In this document: in pieces, positions 30,841 to 39,661 of the stretch
Position numbering within the stretch: the stretch's first letter is position 1
Layout of the letters: each line of letters starts with the position of its first letter
Origin: Alteromonadaceae bacterium
GTDB taxonomy: Bacteria > Pseudomonadota > Gammaproteobacteria > Pseudomonadales > Cellvibrionaceae
DNA: 39,661 bases
Assembly: GCA_002746115.1 (NCBI GenBank)
Contig: NVXL01000034.1
Coordinates: 4,956 to 44,616 of the forward strand
Direction: 5' to 3'
Notes under the pieces: model-generated
Told to the model about the DNA's origin: nothing
Seen by the model: only the letters and a program-made list of their open reading frames with translations
Databases searched by the model: none
Made by a program: the position numbers and the translations under genes

Positions 30841-32008
30841 TGGACGCGACGGCTATTGATTCCTCAAAGACGTCTAATGTTTTATCGACAACATGTTTCC
30901 AAGTGTTTTTTTCTGCCGCTTTAGATGCCGCTTGCCCCATGGACTTTCTTAATTCCGGATTATTAACGATGGTATTGATATGGCCAGCAAACTCTTCGTG
31001 GTTCAATAAAGCCTCAAGAATAAAGCCGTTAACACCATGTTCTACCACCTCAGCAGCCCCTGCCTTGTTTGATACGATGACAGGAACATGGCACGCCATC
31101 GCTTCTAGCACTACGTTGCCGAAGGGCTCATAACCTGCGGGCAAGACAAACAAATCGGAAGCGGCCATATAGTTTTTGACATCTTCGACGTTTTTCTTGG
31201 AGCCAACGGAGAACACCTGCTCTTTGGGTATGACGTTATCAAGCATCGCGTTTATCGAGGCGACATCTTCAGCCTTTTCGCCAACAATAACGACTTTAAT
31301 TTTTGGATTGTTGACCAATTTTAACGCAGCAAACAACAAACCAATGCCTTTCCGCTCGATGTAGTGGCCCACAAAGGAGATAAGAAAGTCATCATTTTTC
31401 AAGCCAAGCTCTTCAAACACCCGAGCGCGTATGTTTTCTTTATCTTTAGGGTGGAAACTTTCTAGATCCACACCATTGTGAACAACGGCTATATTTTCGG
31501 GTTTTCTCTTGGCGTGTTTGACTAACAACTCTTTAACAAAGCCAGATACTGCAATAATTTTTTTGGTCTTTCTTCGTTTAATATTAAAGTTCGTTAGGGG
31601 GTATCGCATGATTTCGCCACGAAATTGGTAATACTCTTTGTACCAAGGCAAATTCAGCAGCCCTGCAATCGTCTTCAAGCCACCTTGAGCGAACGAATGG
31701 CAGGTGAAAATTCCTTTAAAATAGAAGCACACATCATGGATATTGACGATATCGTATTTACATCCTCGCACAGCAAAGCCGGTATAAAAGAAGAAAAGTA
31801 GCTCGTTCCACAAGCTGTCTTTTCCTAAAGACGGAACTTTGTGAAAAGTAATATTCTTTTTTTCCGCCTCATCCCAATCACTCGTATCCCAGTCCCGACC
31901 ATACACATGTATTTCGTGGTTTTCGCACAGGCCCTCGGATAATTCAGCCACCACCCGAGGGATCCCTTGGTACTTGTTGTAGAACTTTGAAACCATTGCA
32001 ATTTTCAT
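30836..32008 (-). CDS. Family 4 glycosyltransferase
   Basis: A 390-residue GT-B enzyme. The N-terminal domain opens with MKIAMVSKFYNKYQGIPRVV, a common GT4 start with a donor/acceptor loop. The C-terminal domain shows VVHNGVDLESF, then SFVGHYIERKGIG, and the EX7E motif EPFGNVVLE (about 294-302), where the glutamates contact the nucleotide sugar. It should be a cytoplasmic, retaining transferase. It lies 72 bp after the NRPS stop and 80 bp before the GT2 gene, all in one direction. Two glycosyltransferases between megasynthase genes suggest a glycosylated product, perhaps at a hydroxyl of the glyceryl or Thr unit, but no deoxysugar genes are present in the window. Confidence 0.9.
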   Translation of the reverse strand: MKIAMVSKFYNKYQGIPRVVAELSEGLCENHEIHVYGRDWDTSDWDEAEKKNITFHKVPSLGKDSLWNELLFFFYTGFAVRGCKYDIVNIHDVCFYFKGIFTCHSFAQGGLKTIAGLLNLPWYKEYYQFRGEIMRYPLTNFNIKRRKTKKIIAVSGFVKELLVKHAKRKPENIAVVHNGVDLESFHPKDKENIRARVFEELGLKNDDFLISFVGHYIERKGIGLLFAALKLVNNPKIKVVIVGEKAEDVASINAMLDNVIPKEQVFSVGSKKNVEDVKNYMAASDLFVLPAGYEPFGNVVLEAMACHVPVIVSNKAGAAEVVEHGVNGFILEALLNHEEFAGHINTIVNNPELRKSMGQAASKAAEKNTWKHVVDKTLDVFEESIAVASK

Positions 32009-32016
32009 ATGACTTT

Positions 32017-32051
32017 TCTCTTTATCATTGGTCTCTTTATCATTGGTCTGG
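32017..32051. repeat. 15-bp tandem repeat just upstream of the GT4 start
   Basis: TCTCTTTATCATTGG is repeated twice (32017-32031, 32032-32046), followed by a five-base remnant. On the minus strand each unit reads CCAATGATAAAGAGA, and the purine-rich AAAGAGA nearest the ATG at 32008 may serve as ribosome site. The number of units could affect GT4 translation or spacing. Confidence 0.88.
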
Positions 32052-32080
32052 TTATTATTTGCTTCTTAGTAGACAGGCAA

Positions 32081-35000
32081 TTAAACATCACATTCCTCCA
32101 CAAGAACATCCGCTTGGGTAATCGATACTAGCGCATCGGTAAACTGCTTCGCTACTTTTTCAATGCTATCTTTATGGAAGAAGTACTTGCTGTATATCCA
32201 CCGAATATGAAGTTTGCCCGCTTCGATATGAACAAAACACGCGATTTGCTCATCTCGAAGGTTATCAGGGTGTGTCCAAGTTAAGTATTCAAACTCATAT
32301 TTCTCAAGCTCTTCGTGTAAAGGTATTTTGGCATCAGTATCTGTATGAGAAATTTCACCGGTAAAATTCAACATAACTTCAGGTTCGGGGAGTGCCGTCA
32401 ATGCAGCCACCATGGACTGGTCGCTGTGATAATACTTAATTAATTCGAATCCATAACCTTTATTAGGTACAGCGTTGATCGCACTTTCTAGCGCTACAAA
32501 AGCCTTAGTTTCAGTACTTTTGCAGCCATCCACGGGTAACATAAGTACGCGGTTCATCGACAACCACCCGACAGTGCGAGATAGATCCACAGCCGTCCTG
32601 GTATCTGTCGTATTTGTACCTAGATGACTATCAATAAATGGCACTCTTGCTGCTTCCAATATATTGACTGGTAAGTAATTACCCGCATCAACCCGATCCG
32701 CTAATCCTGCCACAATAGCCTTCGACAATATCGTCAGCATCGAGACATTTAACTCTCGGCTTGCATCTTGTATTGCGGATGTTTGCTGTTTCGAAAGCTC
32801 ATGAATATGAAATTCTACGGAACCGACATTGTTTTTATCTTGGTCTTCAGAAAAATCCGTTTTCAATTGACCCACCTCATCCCATGGCAAACCGTTGAAG
32901 TAATGAAAATCCTCATCAAACAAGCCTGAGTTAGTTAAGCCCCTAAAGTGGTCAATCGCCTCCTTCAGGTCAGTGGTAGGCTTATAACGTTGATGATCGT
33001 GATCCAAGAGCGATTGAATTTCATCAAGATCATCACTTAACACGACCTGGTCTTTTAACTGCTCATATATTCGCCCCCAATCCTCCATGACTATCGATGA
33101 GGAGTATCCATCAACGATCAAGTGATGGAAACTTGTGCTCATCAAGTGCCCTATATCTTGGCCGCAATTAAAAACACATATGCGTAATAGTGGCGCTTCA
33201 GTCAAAGCCATTGCACTTCGATATTTTGCAAGGTCAGCTTTAATAGCGGAGGCTTTTTCTGGCCCATCTAGGGACGAGTAATCAAGGTTTTCGATTTTTA
33301 TTTTTAGATCTTTAATATCGACAAAAGTTTGTTTCCACGTATTACCTTCCTTGGAAAAAGTCGCTCGTAGGCTGTCATGATTCAGCGCTAAAAGTTCAAT
33401 CGACGCGTGTAACGCACCTAGGTTGAATGGCGTTTCAGAATGTATCATTCCACCAACATGTGCCCAATTCGGATCAGCGAGGTTCTTCTCAAAAAATAGT
33501 TGCTGGGCTGCTGTCAGCGGCAATGTACCAACATAAATATCCTCACGGGTACCTGTCTTTTGTACGTCATCCTGATTTTCAGTTTTATAGCTTACTGCTC
33601 CTGCTAGCTCACCTACGGTCTGATTTTCGAACGCTTTGGCTAGGCTACATTCAATCCCCCTTTCATTTAGAGCGCGCACTAAAGAAAGAATCTTTAAGGA
33701 ATCGCCACCAAGAGAGAAGAAGTTATCTTCAAGGCCAACTTGTGAAACTCCCAAGAACTCTTCCCATGTCGCGGCAATATCTTTTTCGATCTGGGTGACG
33801 GGCGCACGGTATTGATCCGATAGTAATTCGGACATGTCGGGAACAGGTAGCGCTTTACGGTCTATCTTGCCATTGGTGTTAACGGGTAAGGTGTCTAACA
33901 TGACAAATACCTTTGGCACCATATAATCGGCAAGATGTTCAGATAGGTAGTGTTTTAGAGTCTCACTGGATAACGTAGATAGCTCGCTGGACTGTAAGGA
34001 CTGAACCACATACGCGGCAAGAAATGCCTGTGAACTTTGTTCAGCGCTATCGGCCTTAATTAAGTTAACAACGGCCTCCTTAACATCCGGATGCTGACAA
34101 ATAAGCGACTCGATTTCGCCAAGTTCTATTCGGAAGCCACGGAGTTTCACTTGGTGGTCAATACGCCCGAGAATTTCCATATTCCCGCAGGCCATAATAC
34201 GGCCAAGGTCACCGGTTTTATACATGCGTGCTGACTTACCGTTGATATCATGCGTAATAATCGGGTCGTCAAAGTAAGCCGCGTCGGTTTTCTCTTTATC
34301 ATTTTGGTAACCGTCTGCAACACCTACACCGGCAATATATAACTCTCCAGCAACGCCTGGCAATGTAGGATTTCGGTTGCTGTCTAGTACGTAAAAACGA
34401 TTATTATCGATGGGCTTACCATAAGGGATGCTGCTACCGTATAGTTTCTGTGTATCAATCGGGTAATAATTCGACCAAACGGTTCCCTCTGTCGCGCCAC
34501 CTAAGCTAATCACTTCGGTATTCGGGAAAAACTGTTTGATATTTCCCGGTAATTGAACGGGAATCCAGTCTCCGCTCATAAACACAAGACGCAGACTATC
34601 CAGTTGATGCTCAGGGTTATTCTGGTCCAGTTCACCGATTAGATGATTAATGGTTGTCGGGACGGAATCCCAAAACGTCACCTTTTCTTGCTGCATAAGC
34701 GCAAGCATTTTCTCCGGGTGCTGCACTTGATCTGGCTCGGCAATAACGATGCGTCCACCACTGCTTAACAAGCCAAAAACGTCGTACACTGACAGATCAA
34801 AACAAATGGAGGTGATAAACAACATGACATCATCTGAACCAACACTAAAGGTCTTGTTCACCCAAGTTAGCAGGTTGACTGCGGAGTGATGGTTGATTCT
34901 TACGCCTTTTGGCTTCCCTGTTGAGCCTGAGGTATAAATGATATAGGCAAGTTCGGCAGCGTCACATGCTAAGCCGATATTTTTTCCGTCATACTGATCA

Positions 35001-38000
35001 AGGGAATAGTTTTCTAAACAAACATGTTTCGCGGTATCGCTAATAATCTCGGCTGTATCTGCGAGAATAGCGCTTAGTTCACCACTTTCAACAATCGCTT
35101 GTTTTCGCGCTAAAGGATAATTTGGCTCCATCGGCACGTAAGCACCACCGGCCTTTAAAATCCCATAAACGCCCGCGATTAAATCAATCGAGCGCGACAT
35201 TACGATACCAACATTATCGCCATTTTTAACACCTTCAGTTATTAACACCCGAGCAATTTGATTGGCGCGCTCATTGAGTTGCGAGTAGCTTATCGCTTCG
35301 CTTCCGTGAGTCACCGCTATCGCATTTGGCGTTTGAACGGCTTGTTTTTCAAACAGCTCATGTAGACCAATAGCGTAATCATATTCACGATCTGTCGCAT
35401 TAAATCCATCGTGGTCAATTTGCTTCTGGTACTTGTCTACAAATCGCGAAGCATCTAACCGGTCTCGACTAGCCCCATCACTAGAAAATTCGTCTAGAAT
35501 ATCCAAATAGAGACTAATAGCCGTATCGATTTCTTTTTCTGCAAAATAACGTGGGCTGTACTTTAACTGCAAGAACATACCGCAATCCGACATTTTATGG
35601 ATTTCCAAGTCGAAAAGCGTATTGGTCATTTCTGCGCTTTTAACAGTGAACTCCACGGGCGCTTCGCTCGTCTCTAAATCCAGTGTTGTCGCTTGCTTAC
35701 CCACTAAGGTTTCTGTGAAATCGGTATAGTTGAAAATCGTATCAAATAGCGGATTTCCCGAAGTATTGGTTTCGCCAACGATTCTGGCGATATTCCCCAA
35801 GAATATCTCGTGCTCTTTAACCGACCGTAAATAGCGCTTAACGTCATTCACTAATTCAACTTTACCTGTTGTTTTATTCGCAGGCATGCGAAGCGGAATG
35901 GTATTCAAGAAGCAACCGAGGACTTTATCGGAGTCGAGTAGCTCTGGCCGATCATGAGTAACGACGCCGGTCAGAACTTCTTCGTCCCCTGTCAAAAGAG
36001 ACATTAAATATACGTGGGCGGCCAAACAAATTTCTTTGATGCTTAGCTTATTGGCGTTGGCGTATGCCTGTAAACGTGAGAGTTTCTCGCGGTTAATGAT
36101 CACTCGCTTAGTGATCGTACCGTTATTATCGGTATCGATACTTCTGCCGACGTAGTTGAACGGTAATTTCATTCGGCTATAGTTATCGAGGTAGGCTTCC
36201 CAATAGGCAATTGTTTGCGGTGATGATCCCCTTGCTATCTCCAACGCAACATAATCCTTGTAACTGCACTGTGGAAGGACAGGGCTTTCAAGCACGGCAC
36301 TAATAGCCTCAGATTTTACAGCGCCATCATGTTTTACCGCATCTTGATGCGCCAATGCATCATAAATAACCTTCAGCTCAGCCCGCATGGCTTCAGCACT
36401 CCAGCCGTCTAATATTGCATGCTGAAAAGATAAGACCACGCCCAGCTTGTCTTCACCTAAGCCAAACACTTGAACACGCCAGAACGGCATACCGCCGTGG
36501 AATTCAAATTTTCGCTTGATATCATCACTACAATAACTTTCGATCCGTTGTTGCTGTTGTGCTAAATCAAATTGACTTACATCCTCAAAGTAAATATCGA
36601 TCGGAAGATGTTGATGGACAATTTGCATTGGCACATCAAAATTTATGACGTCAAAACTTGTTCGCAAAATAGCATGGCGCTGTGACAGCATTTCAGCGGC
36701 GCACTTAAAGCGCTCGAAATTAAAGCCCTCCCAATGGGTAAACTGAGGGAACTGGTCATGGTATATCGGTGTGTCGGGTGAAGATTGTGCAAAGAACACC
36801 ATGCTTTTCTGTATGGAGCTTAATGGGTAAAAATCCTCATAACCTGCGGGTAAGGCCGCAGCTTGCTCTGGTTTTGCCAATAGCTCTTGCTGCATATCCG
36901 CTATTTTTTGTAAGCCAAGGTCAAGCAAAACAGCTTGTGTCGATTGTTGATCAAAATCACCAACCTCTACTAAGCGCTGAATTGTTTCAGCCGCAAAAAT
37001 ATCTTTAACAGCAATATTCGCTTTTAAGGTGTTATTAATTTTGGCAACCAATTTCAATACCGAGAGGGAATGCCCCCCGAGGACAAAGAAACTATTGTTT
37101 ATCCCGACTTTTTCAACTGCAAGCGTCTCTTGCCAAATGTCACATAAGGCCTTTTCTAACGGGGTTCTAGGCGCTTCGTATTGCGCTAGGTTCTGTATCG
37201 ATAGCTGCGGATCTGGTAAGGCTTTTCTATCGACTTTACCATTAGCGGTAAGTGGTAATTCATCAAGGAAAATAAATACCGCCGGAACCATATACTCTGG
37301 CAGACTTTCTTTTAAATGAAGACGCAGCAGCTCAGGCATAGCGTCTTGATCATAAGCCTCATTCGAACCCTCATCGCCCGCAGGCTCTACGACGACATAC
37401 GCGATCAAATACGTATCAGCGTTAGCGCTTTTATTGGCCTCGCTTGCAATGACTATCGTCTCGCTTACCTTAGGATGATCAACAAGATTTCGCTCTATCT
37501 CCCCTAACTCAATACGGAAACCACGAACCTTCACTTGGTGATCGATTCGTCCCATGTATCTTAGTGACCCATCCACGAGTCGTACGGCGAGATCACCACT
37601 TCGATATAGTCTCTCGCCCTTTGATTCGTCATCACAAAAAGGATTATTAATAAAACGCTCTGCGCTTAGCTCTTCGCGATTAAGGTAGCCACGAGCCAGT
37701 CCGTTACCCCTGACATACATTTCCCCAATAACGCCAACGGGGCATAAATTAAATTCAGGAGAAAGTAAAAGTACACTTAGATCCGCCAAGGGCACACCAA
37801 GCTCTCCGCGAGTTGGCTGTGGGGATTTGCTTGAAATATCTGCCTTCGTCACTCTGTTGTAAGTCACATGAACAGTTGTCTCGGTAATACCGTACATGTT
37901 AATTAGTTCGGGCGCATCATCGCCGTGGCGACTTACCCAAGGTTCCAACATGGCTAGGTTCAAGGCCTCACCACCAAACACCACATAACGCAAGGCAAGC

Positions 38001-39661
38001 GGCAGATTTAGCTGTTGATCCATTTCTACAAACTGGCTAAACGCACTGGGCGTTTGGTTTAGAACGGTGACATTTTCCGTGCTAACCATTTTGTAAAATT
38101 CATCGGATGACATGGCAAGGTCTTTAGGAACAACAATAAGTCTTCCGCCATAAAATAGTGCACCCCATATTTCCCATACAGAGAAGTCGAACGCATAGGA
38201 ATGGAAAAGCGTCCACGTATCATCGGAGCTGAAGGTAAAGTCTTTATCCGCCGCATCAAATAAGCGACTGACATTATTGTGCTCAATCAGCACGCCTTTA
38301 GGTTGCCCGGTACTTCCTGAGGTGTAAATAACATACGCCAAATGTGAGGCATTTAACCCAATTGCGCTCGGATCAATATTTTCTGTGTTATAGCCGTCAA
38401 ATAAAGTCGACTCATCAATAAAGACGACTTTACGCGCATCACTCACGTGGATATTTTCCAAGCGCTGAGCAAGAGCCTTTTGGCTAAGCAATATGTTCAC
38501 GCCTGAGTCTTCTAAAATATAACGCACTCGATCTTCAGGTAGTGTTGGGTCGATCGGCACATAGGCACCGCCAGATTTCAGCGTCGCAAGGATACCGACT
38601 AGCATGTCGATCGAACGGTCAACACAAATACCAACTAAGGCATCCGGTTTAACGCCATATTCAACGAGGAAGTGCGCCAATTTATTTGCGCGTGTGTTTA
38701 ATTCCTCATAGGTAATGTCATGCTGTTCACAGCTAACAGCAATGTGTTTAGGTAAAGCCTCTGCCTGCGCTTCAAATCGTGCGTGAATCAAATTGGCGGA
38801 ACCTGCCCCGACGGAATTATCCCGTGGACAATCTAAGGTAATATCGTTCCATTCCACCAAGTGTTGATGCCGCTCAGTCTCCGGTAATACCGACAAGGTA
38901 TTTACTGCAACAGAGGATGAGGATGCCAGCGCTTCCAGTAATTTGGCTAGCGCAGTTTGCATGTAAGCGACAACGCGTTCAGCGCTGATATCACAGTCCA
39001 CTTGCACATCCAGCTCAAAGCCTTCGCCCAGATCATCCACCGAGAGGATAAACGGATAGTTGGTACGCTCTTGCCCGGCAATAAACTCAAACCTAGGCGC
39101 TTCGCTTTCGTCGGTAGCATCCGCTACGGCCGAATAACGATAGTTCAACATCGCCGTAAACAAGGGAGCGTCACCCGATACGCCACTACAGCGTTGAGCC
39201 ATCGCTAAAGACGCTTGCTCGTAAGGCAATAACTCTCGCAGGGAAAGCTGCACTTGATCTACAAAGTCCCTCGCATTGACATCACGTAATGTCGCGCGCA
39301 ATGGCAAGGTATTAATAAATACCCCAAGCATGTGCTCAGCACCAACGGTTCCTTGTAAGCGACCTGACAATACCGTACCAAAGACCACATCATCACGTCC
39401 GCTACAGGCTGACACTAACATCGCCCAGGCCGAATGAAACAGCACCGCAGGACTTATCATCATTGTCTTAGCTAGGGAGCGAATTTGCATGCTTATGTCA
39501 CTTGGGACAACTTCTCTAAGCGCCACAGAGCGACTACCATCACCAATAACATCTAACACATTAAATGGCGCAGTAGGCTCTTCGATATCGCCGAGCATTT
39601 GCGTGAAGAAGGCTTCAGCATCATGCTCTAAGGCTTGATGTTGTACATGGGCAACAAATTC
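32081..39661 (-). CDS. Nonribosomal peptide synthetase, partial (C'-A-PCP-C-A-PCP-E-like)
   Basis: The reading frame is open to the right window edge. An internal Met at 39598 is not the start, because the 21 codons before it continue a condensation domain (ending EAFFTQMLGD). At least 2526 residues are visible. Order: C-terminal part of a C domain, A1, PCP1 (GGHSL), C2 with QHAILDG, A2, PCP2 (GGDSL), and a final epimerase-like domain with HHLIVDG. By eye the A1 pocket code is DFWNVGMVH, matching Thr, and A2 is DLYDFSLVW, near the Cys code DLYNLSLIW. The protein ends after the E-like domain with no thioesterase. It lies 72 bp upstream of the GT4 gene. The upstream modules needed to receive the PKS chain would be outside the window. 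Confidence 0.93.
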   Translation of the reverse strand, partial: EFVAHVQHQALEHDAEAFFTQMLGDIEEPTAPFNVLDVIGDGSRSVALREVVPSDISMQIRSLAKTMMISPAVLFHSAWAMLVSACSGRDDVVFGTVLSGRLQGTVGAEHMLGVFINTLPLRATLRDVNARDFVDQVQLSLRELLPYEQASLAMAQRCSGVSGDAPLFTAMLNYRYSAVADATDESEAPRFEFIAGQERTNYPFILSVDDLGEGFELDVQVDCDISAERVVAYMQTALAKLLEALASSSSVAVNTLSVLPETERHQHLVEWNDITLDCPRDNSVGAGSANLIHARFEAQAEALPKHIAVSCEQHDITYEELNTRANKLAHFLVEYGVKPDALVGICVDRSIDMLVGILATLKSGGAYVPIDPTLPEDRVRYILEDSGVNILLSQKALAQRLENIHVSDARKVVFIDESTLFDGYNTENIDPSAIGLNASHLAYVIYTSGSTGQPKGVLIEHNNVSRLFDAADKDFTFSSDDTWTLFHSYAFDFSVWEIWGALFYGGRLIVVPKDLAMSSDEFYKMVSTENVTVLNQTPSAFSQFVEMDQQLNLPLALRYVVFGGEALNLAMLEPWVSRHGDDAPELINMYGITETTVHVTYNRVTKADISSKSPQPTRGELGVPLADLSVLLLSPEFNLCPVGVIGEMYVRGNGLARGYLNREELSAERFINNPFCDDESKGERLYRSGDLAVRLVDGSLRYMGRIDHQVKVRGFRIELGEIERNLVDHPKVSETIVIASEANKSANADTYLIAYVVVEPAGDEGSNEAYDQDAMPELLRLHLKESLPEYMVPAVFIFLDELPLTANGKVDRKALPDPQLSIQNLAQYEAPRTPLEKALCDIWQETLAVEKVGINNSFFVLGGHSLSVLKLVAKINNTLKANIAVKDIFAAETIQRLVEVGDFDQQSTQAVLLDLGLQKIADMQQELLAKPEQAAALPAGYEDFYPLSSIQKSMVFFAQSSPDTPIYHDQFPQFTHWEGFNFERFKCAAEMLSQRHAILRTSFDVINFDVPMQIVHQHLPIDIYFEDVSQFDLAQQQQRIESYCSDDIKRKFEFHGGMPFWRVQVFGLGEDKLGVVLSFQHAILDGWSAEAMRAELKVIYDALAHQDAVKHDGAVKSEAISAVLESPVLPQCSYKDYVALEIARGSSPQTIAYWEAYLDNYSRMKLPFNYVGRSIDTDNNGTITKRVIINREKLSRLQAYANANKLSIKEICLAAHVYLMSLLTGDEEVLTGVVTHDRPELLDSDKVLGCFLNTIPLRMPANKTTGKVELVNDVKRYLRSVKEHEIFLGNIARIVGETNTSGNPLFDTIFNYTDFTETLVGKQATTLDLETSEAPVEFTVKSAEMTNTLFDLEIHKMSDCGMFLQLKYSPRYFAEKEIDTAISLYLDILDEFSSDGASRDRLDASRFVDKYQKQIDHDGFNATDREYDYAIGLHELFEKQAVQTPNAIAVTHGSEAISYSQLNERANQIARVLITEGVKNGDNVGIVMSRSIDLIAGVYGILKAGGAYVPMEPNYPLARKQAIVESGELSAILADTAEIISDTAKHVCLENYSLDQYDGKNIGLACDAAELAYIIYTSGSTGKPKGVRINHHSAVNLLTWVNKTFSVGSDDVMLFITSICFDLSVYDVFGLLSSGGRIVIAEPDQVQHPEKMLALMQQEKVTFWDSVPTTINHLIGELDQNNPEHQLDSLRLVFMSGDWIPVQLPGNIKQFFPNTEVISLGGATEGTVWSNYYPIDTQKLYGSSIPYGKPIDNNRFYVLDSNRNPTLPGVAGELYIAGVGVADGYQNDKEKTDAAYFDDPIITHDINGKSARMYKTGDLGRIMACGNMEILGRIDHQVKLRGFRIELGEIESLICQHPDVKEAVVNLIKADSAEQSSQAFLAAYVVQSLQSSELSTLSSETLKHYLSEHLADYMVPKVFVMLDTLPVNTNGKIDRKALPVPDMSELLSDQYRAPVTQIEKDIAATWEEFLGVSQVGLEDNFFSLGGDSLKILSLVRALNERGIECSLAKAFENQTVGELAGAVSYKTENQDDVQKTGTREDIYVGTLPLTAAQQLFFEKNLADPNWAHVGGMIHSETPFNLGALHASIELLALNHDSLRATFSKEGNTWKQTFVDIKDLKIKIENLDYSSLDGPEKASAIKADLAKYRSAMALTEAPLLRICVFNCGQDIGHLMSTSFHHLIVDGYSSSIVMEDWGRIYEQLKDQVVLSDDLDEIQSLLDHDHQRYKPTTDLKEAIDHFRGLTNSGLFDEDFHYFNGLPWDEVGQLKTDFSEDQDKNNVGSVEFHIHELSKQQTSAIQDASRELNVSMLTILSKAIVAGLADRVDAGNYLPVNILEAARVPFIDSHLGTNTTDTRTAVDLSRTVGWLSMNRVLMLPVDGCKSTETKAFVALESAINAVPNKGYGFELIKYYHSDQSMVAALTALPEPEVMLNFTGEISHTDTDAKIPLHEELEKYEFEYLTWTHPDNLRDEQIACFVHIEAGKLHIRWIYSKYFFHKDSIEKVAKQFTDALVSITQADVLVEECDV
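32110..33550 (-). other. C-terminal epimerization-like domain with eroded E4 motif
   Basis: The last ~480 residues show E-domain landmarks: LTAAQQLFFE, HHLIVDG, RTVGWLS and NKGYGFELI. The E4 motif EGHGRE is replaced by EAARVP, keeping only the first Glu, and the usual FNYLGQ is FTGEI. It may still epimerize, since the His and the Glu remain, or it may be inactive or specialised. A terminal E domain implies hand-off to another protein. Confidence 0.75.
33590..36860 (-). other. NRPS module b: C2 - A2 (Cys-like) - PCP2
   Basis: C2 carries QHAILDG; the first His of HHxxxDG is Gln but the catalytic second His is present. It lacks the DxxxxD of a heterocyclization domain, so no thiazoline is expected. 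A2 has YTSGSTGKPKG and the segment FDLSVYDVFGLL typical of Cys- or Gly-activating domains. The pocket code by eye is D-L-Y-D-F-S-L-V-W, five of nine identical to the Cys code. PCP2 has GGDSLKIL, as expected before an epimerase. Confidence 0.8.
36950..39661 (-). other. NRPS module a: partial C - A1 (Thr-like) - PCP1
   Basis: The visible part of the C domain contains MLGDIEEPTAPF, VVFGTVLSGR and MLGVFINTLPLR; its HHxxxDG lies outside the window. A1 has YTSGSTGQPKG, YGITETT and GRIDHQVKVRGFR. Alignment of pocket positions to GrsA gives D-F-W-N-V-G-M-V-H, a known Thr-type code. PCP1 carries GGHSLSVL, the carrier type usually followed by a condensing domain. Confidence 0.85.

Noticed and set aside
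35560-36860. C2 as a heterocyclization domain, given the Cys-like A2
   Set aside because: It carries QHAILDG, a condensation motif, and not the DxxxxD of cyclization domains.
423-39661. CRISPR arrays, tRNA or rRNA genes, insertion sequences
   Set aside because: No repeat-spacer array, cloverleaf sequence, rRNA segment or transposase with terminal repeats was seen; the tandem repeats found are short and contiguous.

Overview
The window is most of one large biosynthetic gene cluster, transcribed entirely from the minus strand (right to left), with an unrelated gene at its left edge. Moderate GC content, strong Shine-Dalgarno sites, ABC-2 export genes and an Rpn-family nuclease suggest a Gram-negative host. 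I favour a gammaproteobacterium, possibly marine or symbiotic, but there is no rRNA or housekeeping gene to prove it.

Layout in order of transcription: (i) 39661-32081, a multimodular NRPS cut by the window edge (partial C-A-PCP, C-A-PCP, epimerase-like domain), with a Thr-like code in the first A domain and a Cys-like code in the second; (ii) 32008-30836 and 30755-29826, a family 4 and a family 2 glycosyltransferase; (iii) 29675-4608, one 8355-residue trans-AT PKS/NRPS; (iv) 4534-1802, a three-gene ABC-2 exporter; (v) 1717-644, a free-standing malonyl acyltransferase; (vi) 422-1, a partial Rpn nuclease, probably outside the cluster.

The giant protein reads: MT1 - pseudo-GNAT - MT2 - ACP - ACP (the layout of the apratoxin AprA loading module, which makes a pivaloyl/t-butyl starter); KS-DH-KR-ACP; KS-DH-ACP; KS-KR-ACP-ACP; a DUF2156/FemX-like GNAT-fold domain followed by a tyrosine phenol-lyase/tryptophanase-type PLP domain (placed like the DUF-SH didomain that installs sulfur in leinamycin-family PKSs); KS-PCP; and C-FkbH-PCP (a glyceryl-loading module behind a condensation domain). 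No module contains an AT domain, which fits the single free-standing AT gene. No thioesterase, ER or phosphopantetheinyl transferase is visible.

Working model (inference): the AT loads malonyl units, the loading module builds a branched starter by repeated C-methylation, the PKS extends it, the DUF-PLP pair performs an amino-acid-dependent step (most simply Cys addition and C-S cleavage to a beta-thiol), the C-FkbH-PCP module adds a glyceryl unit, and the NRPS adds Thr and a Cys-like residue. The glycosyltransferases may decorate the product and the ABC transporter may export it. I know of no described pathway combining these starter, sulfur and glycerate logics on one polypeptide; that combination is the main point of interest.
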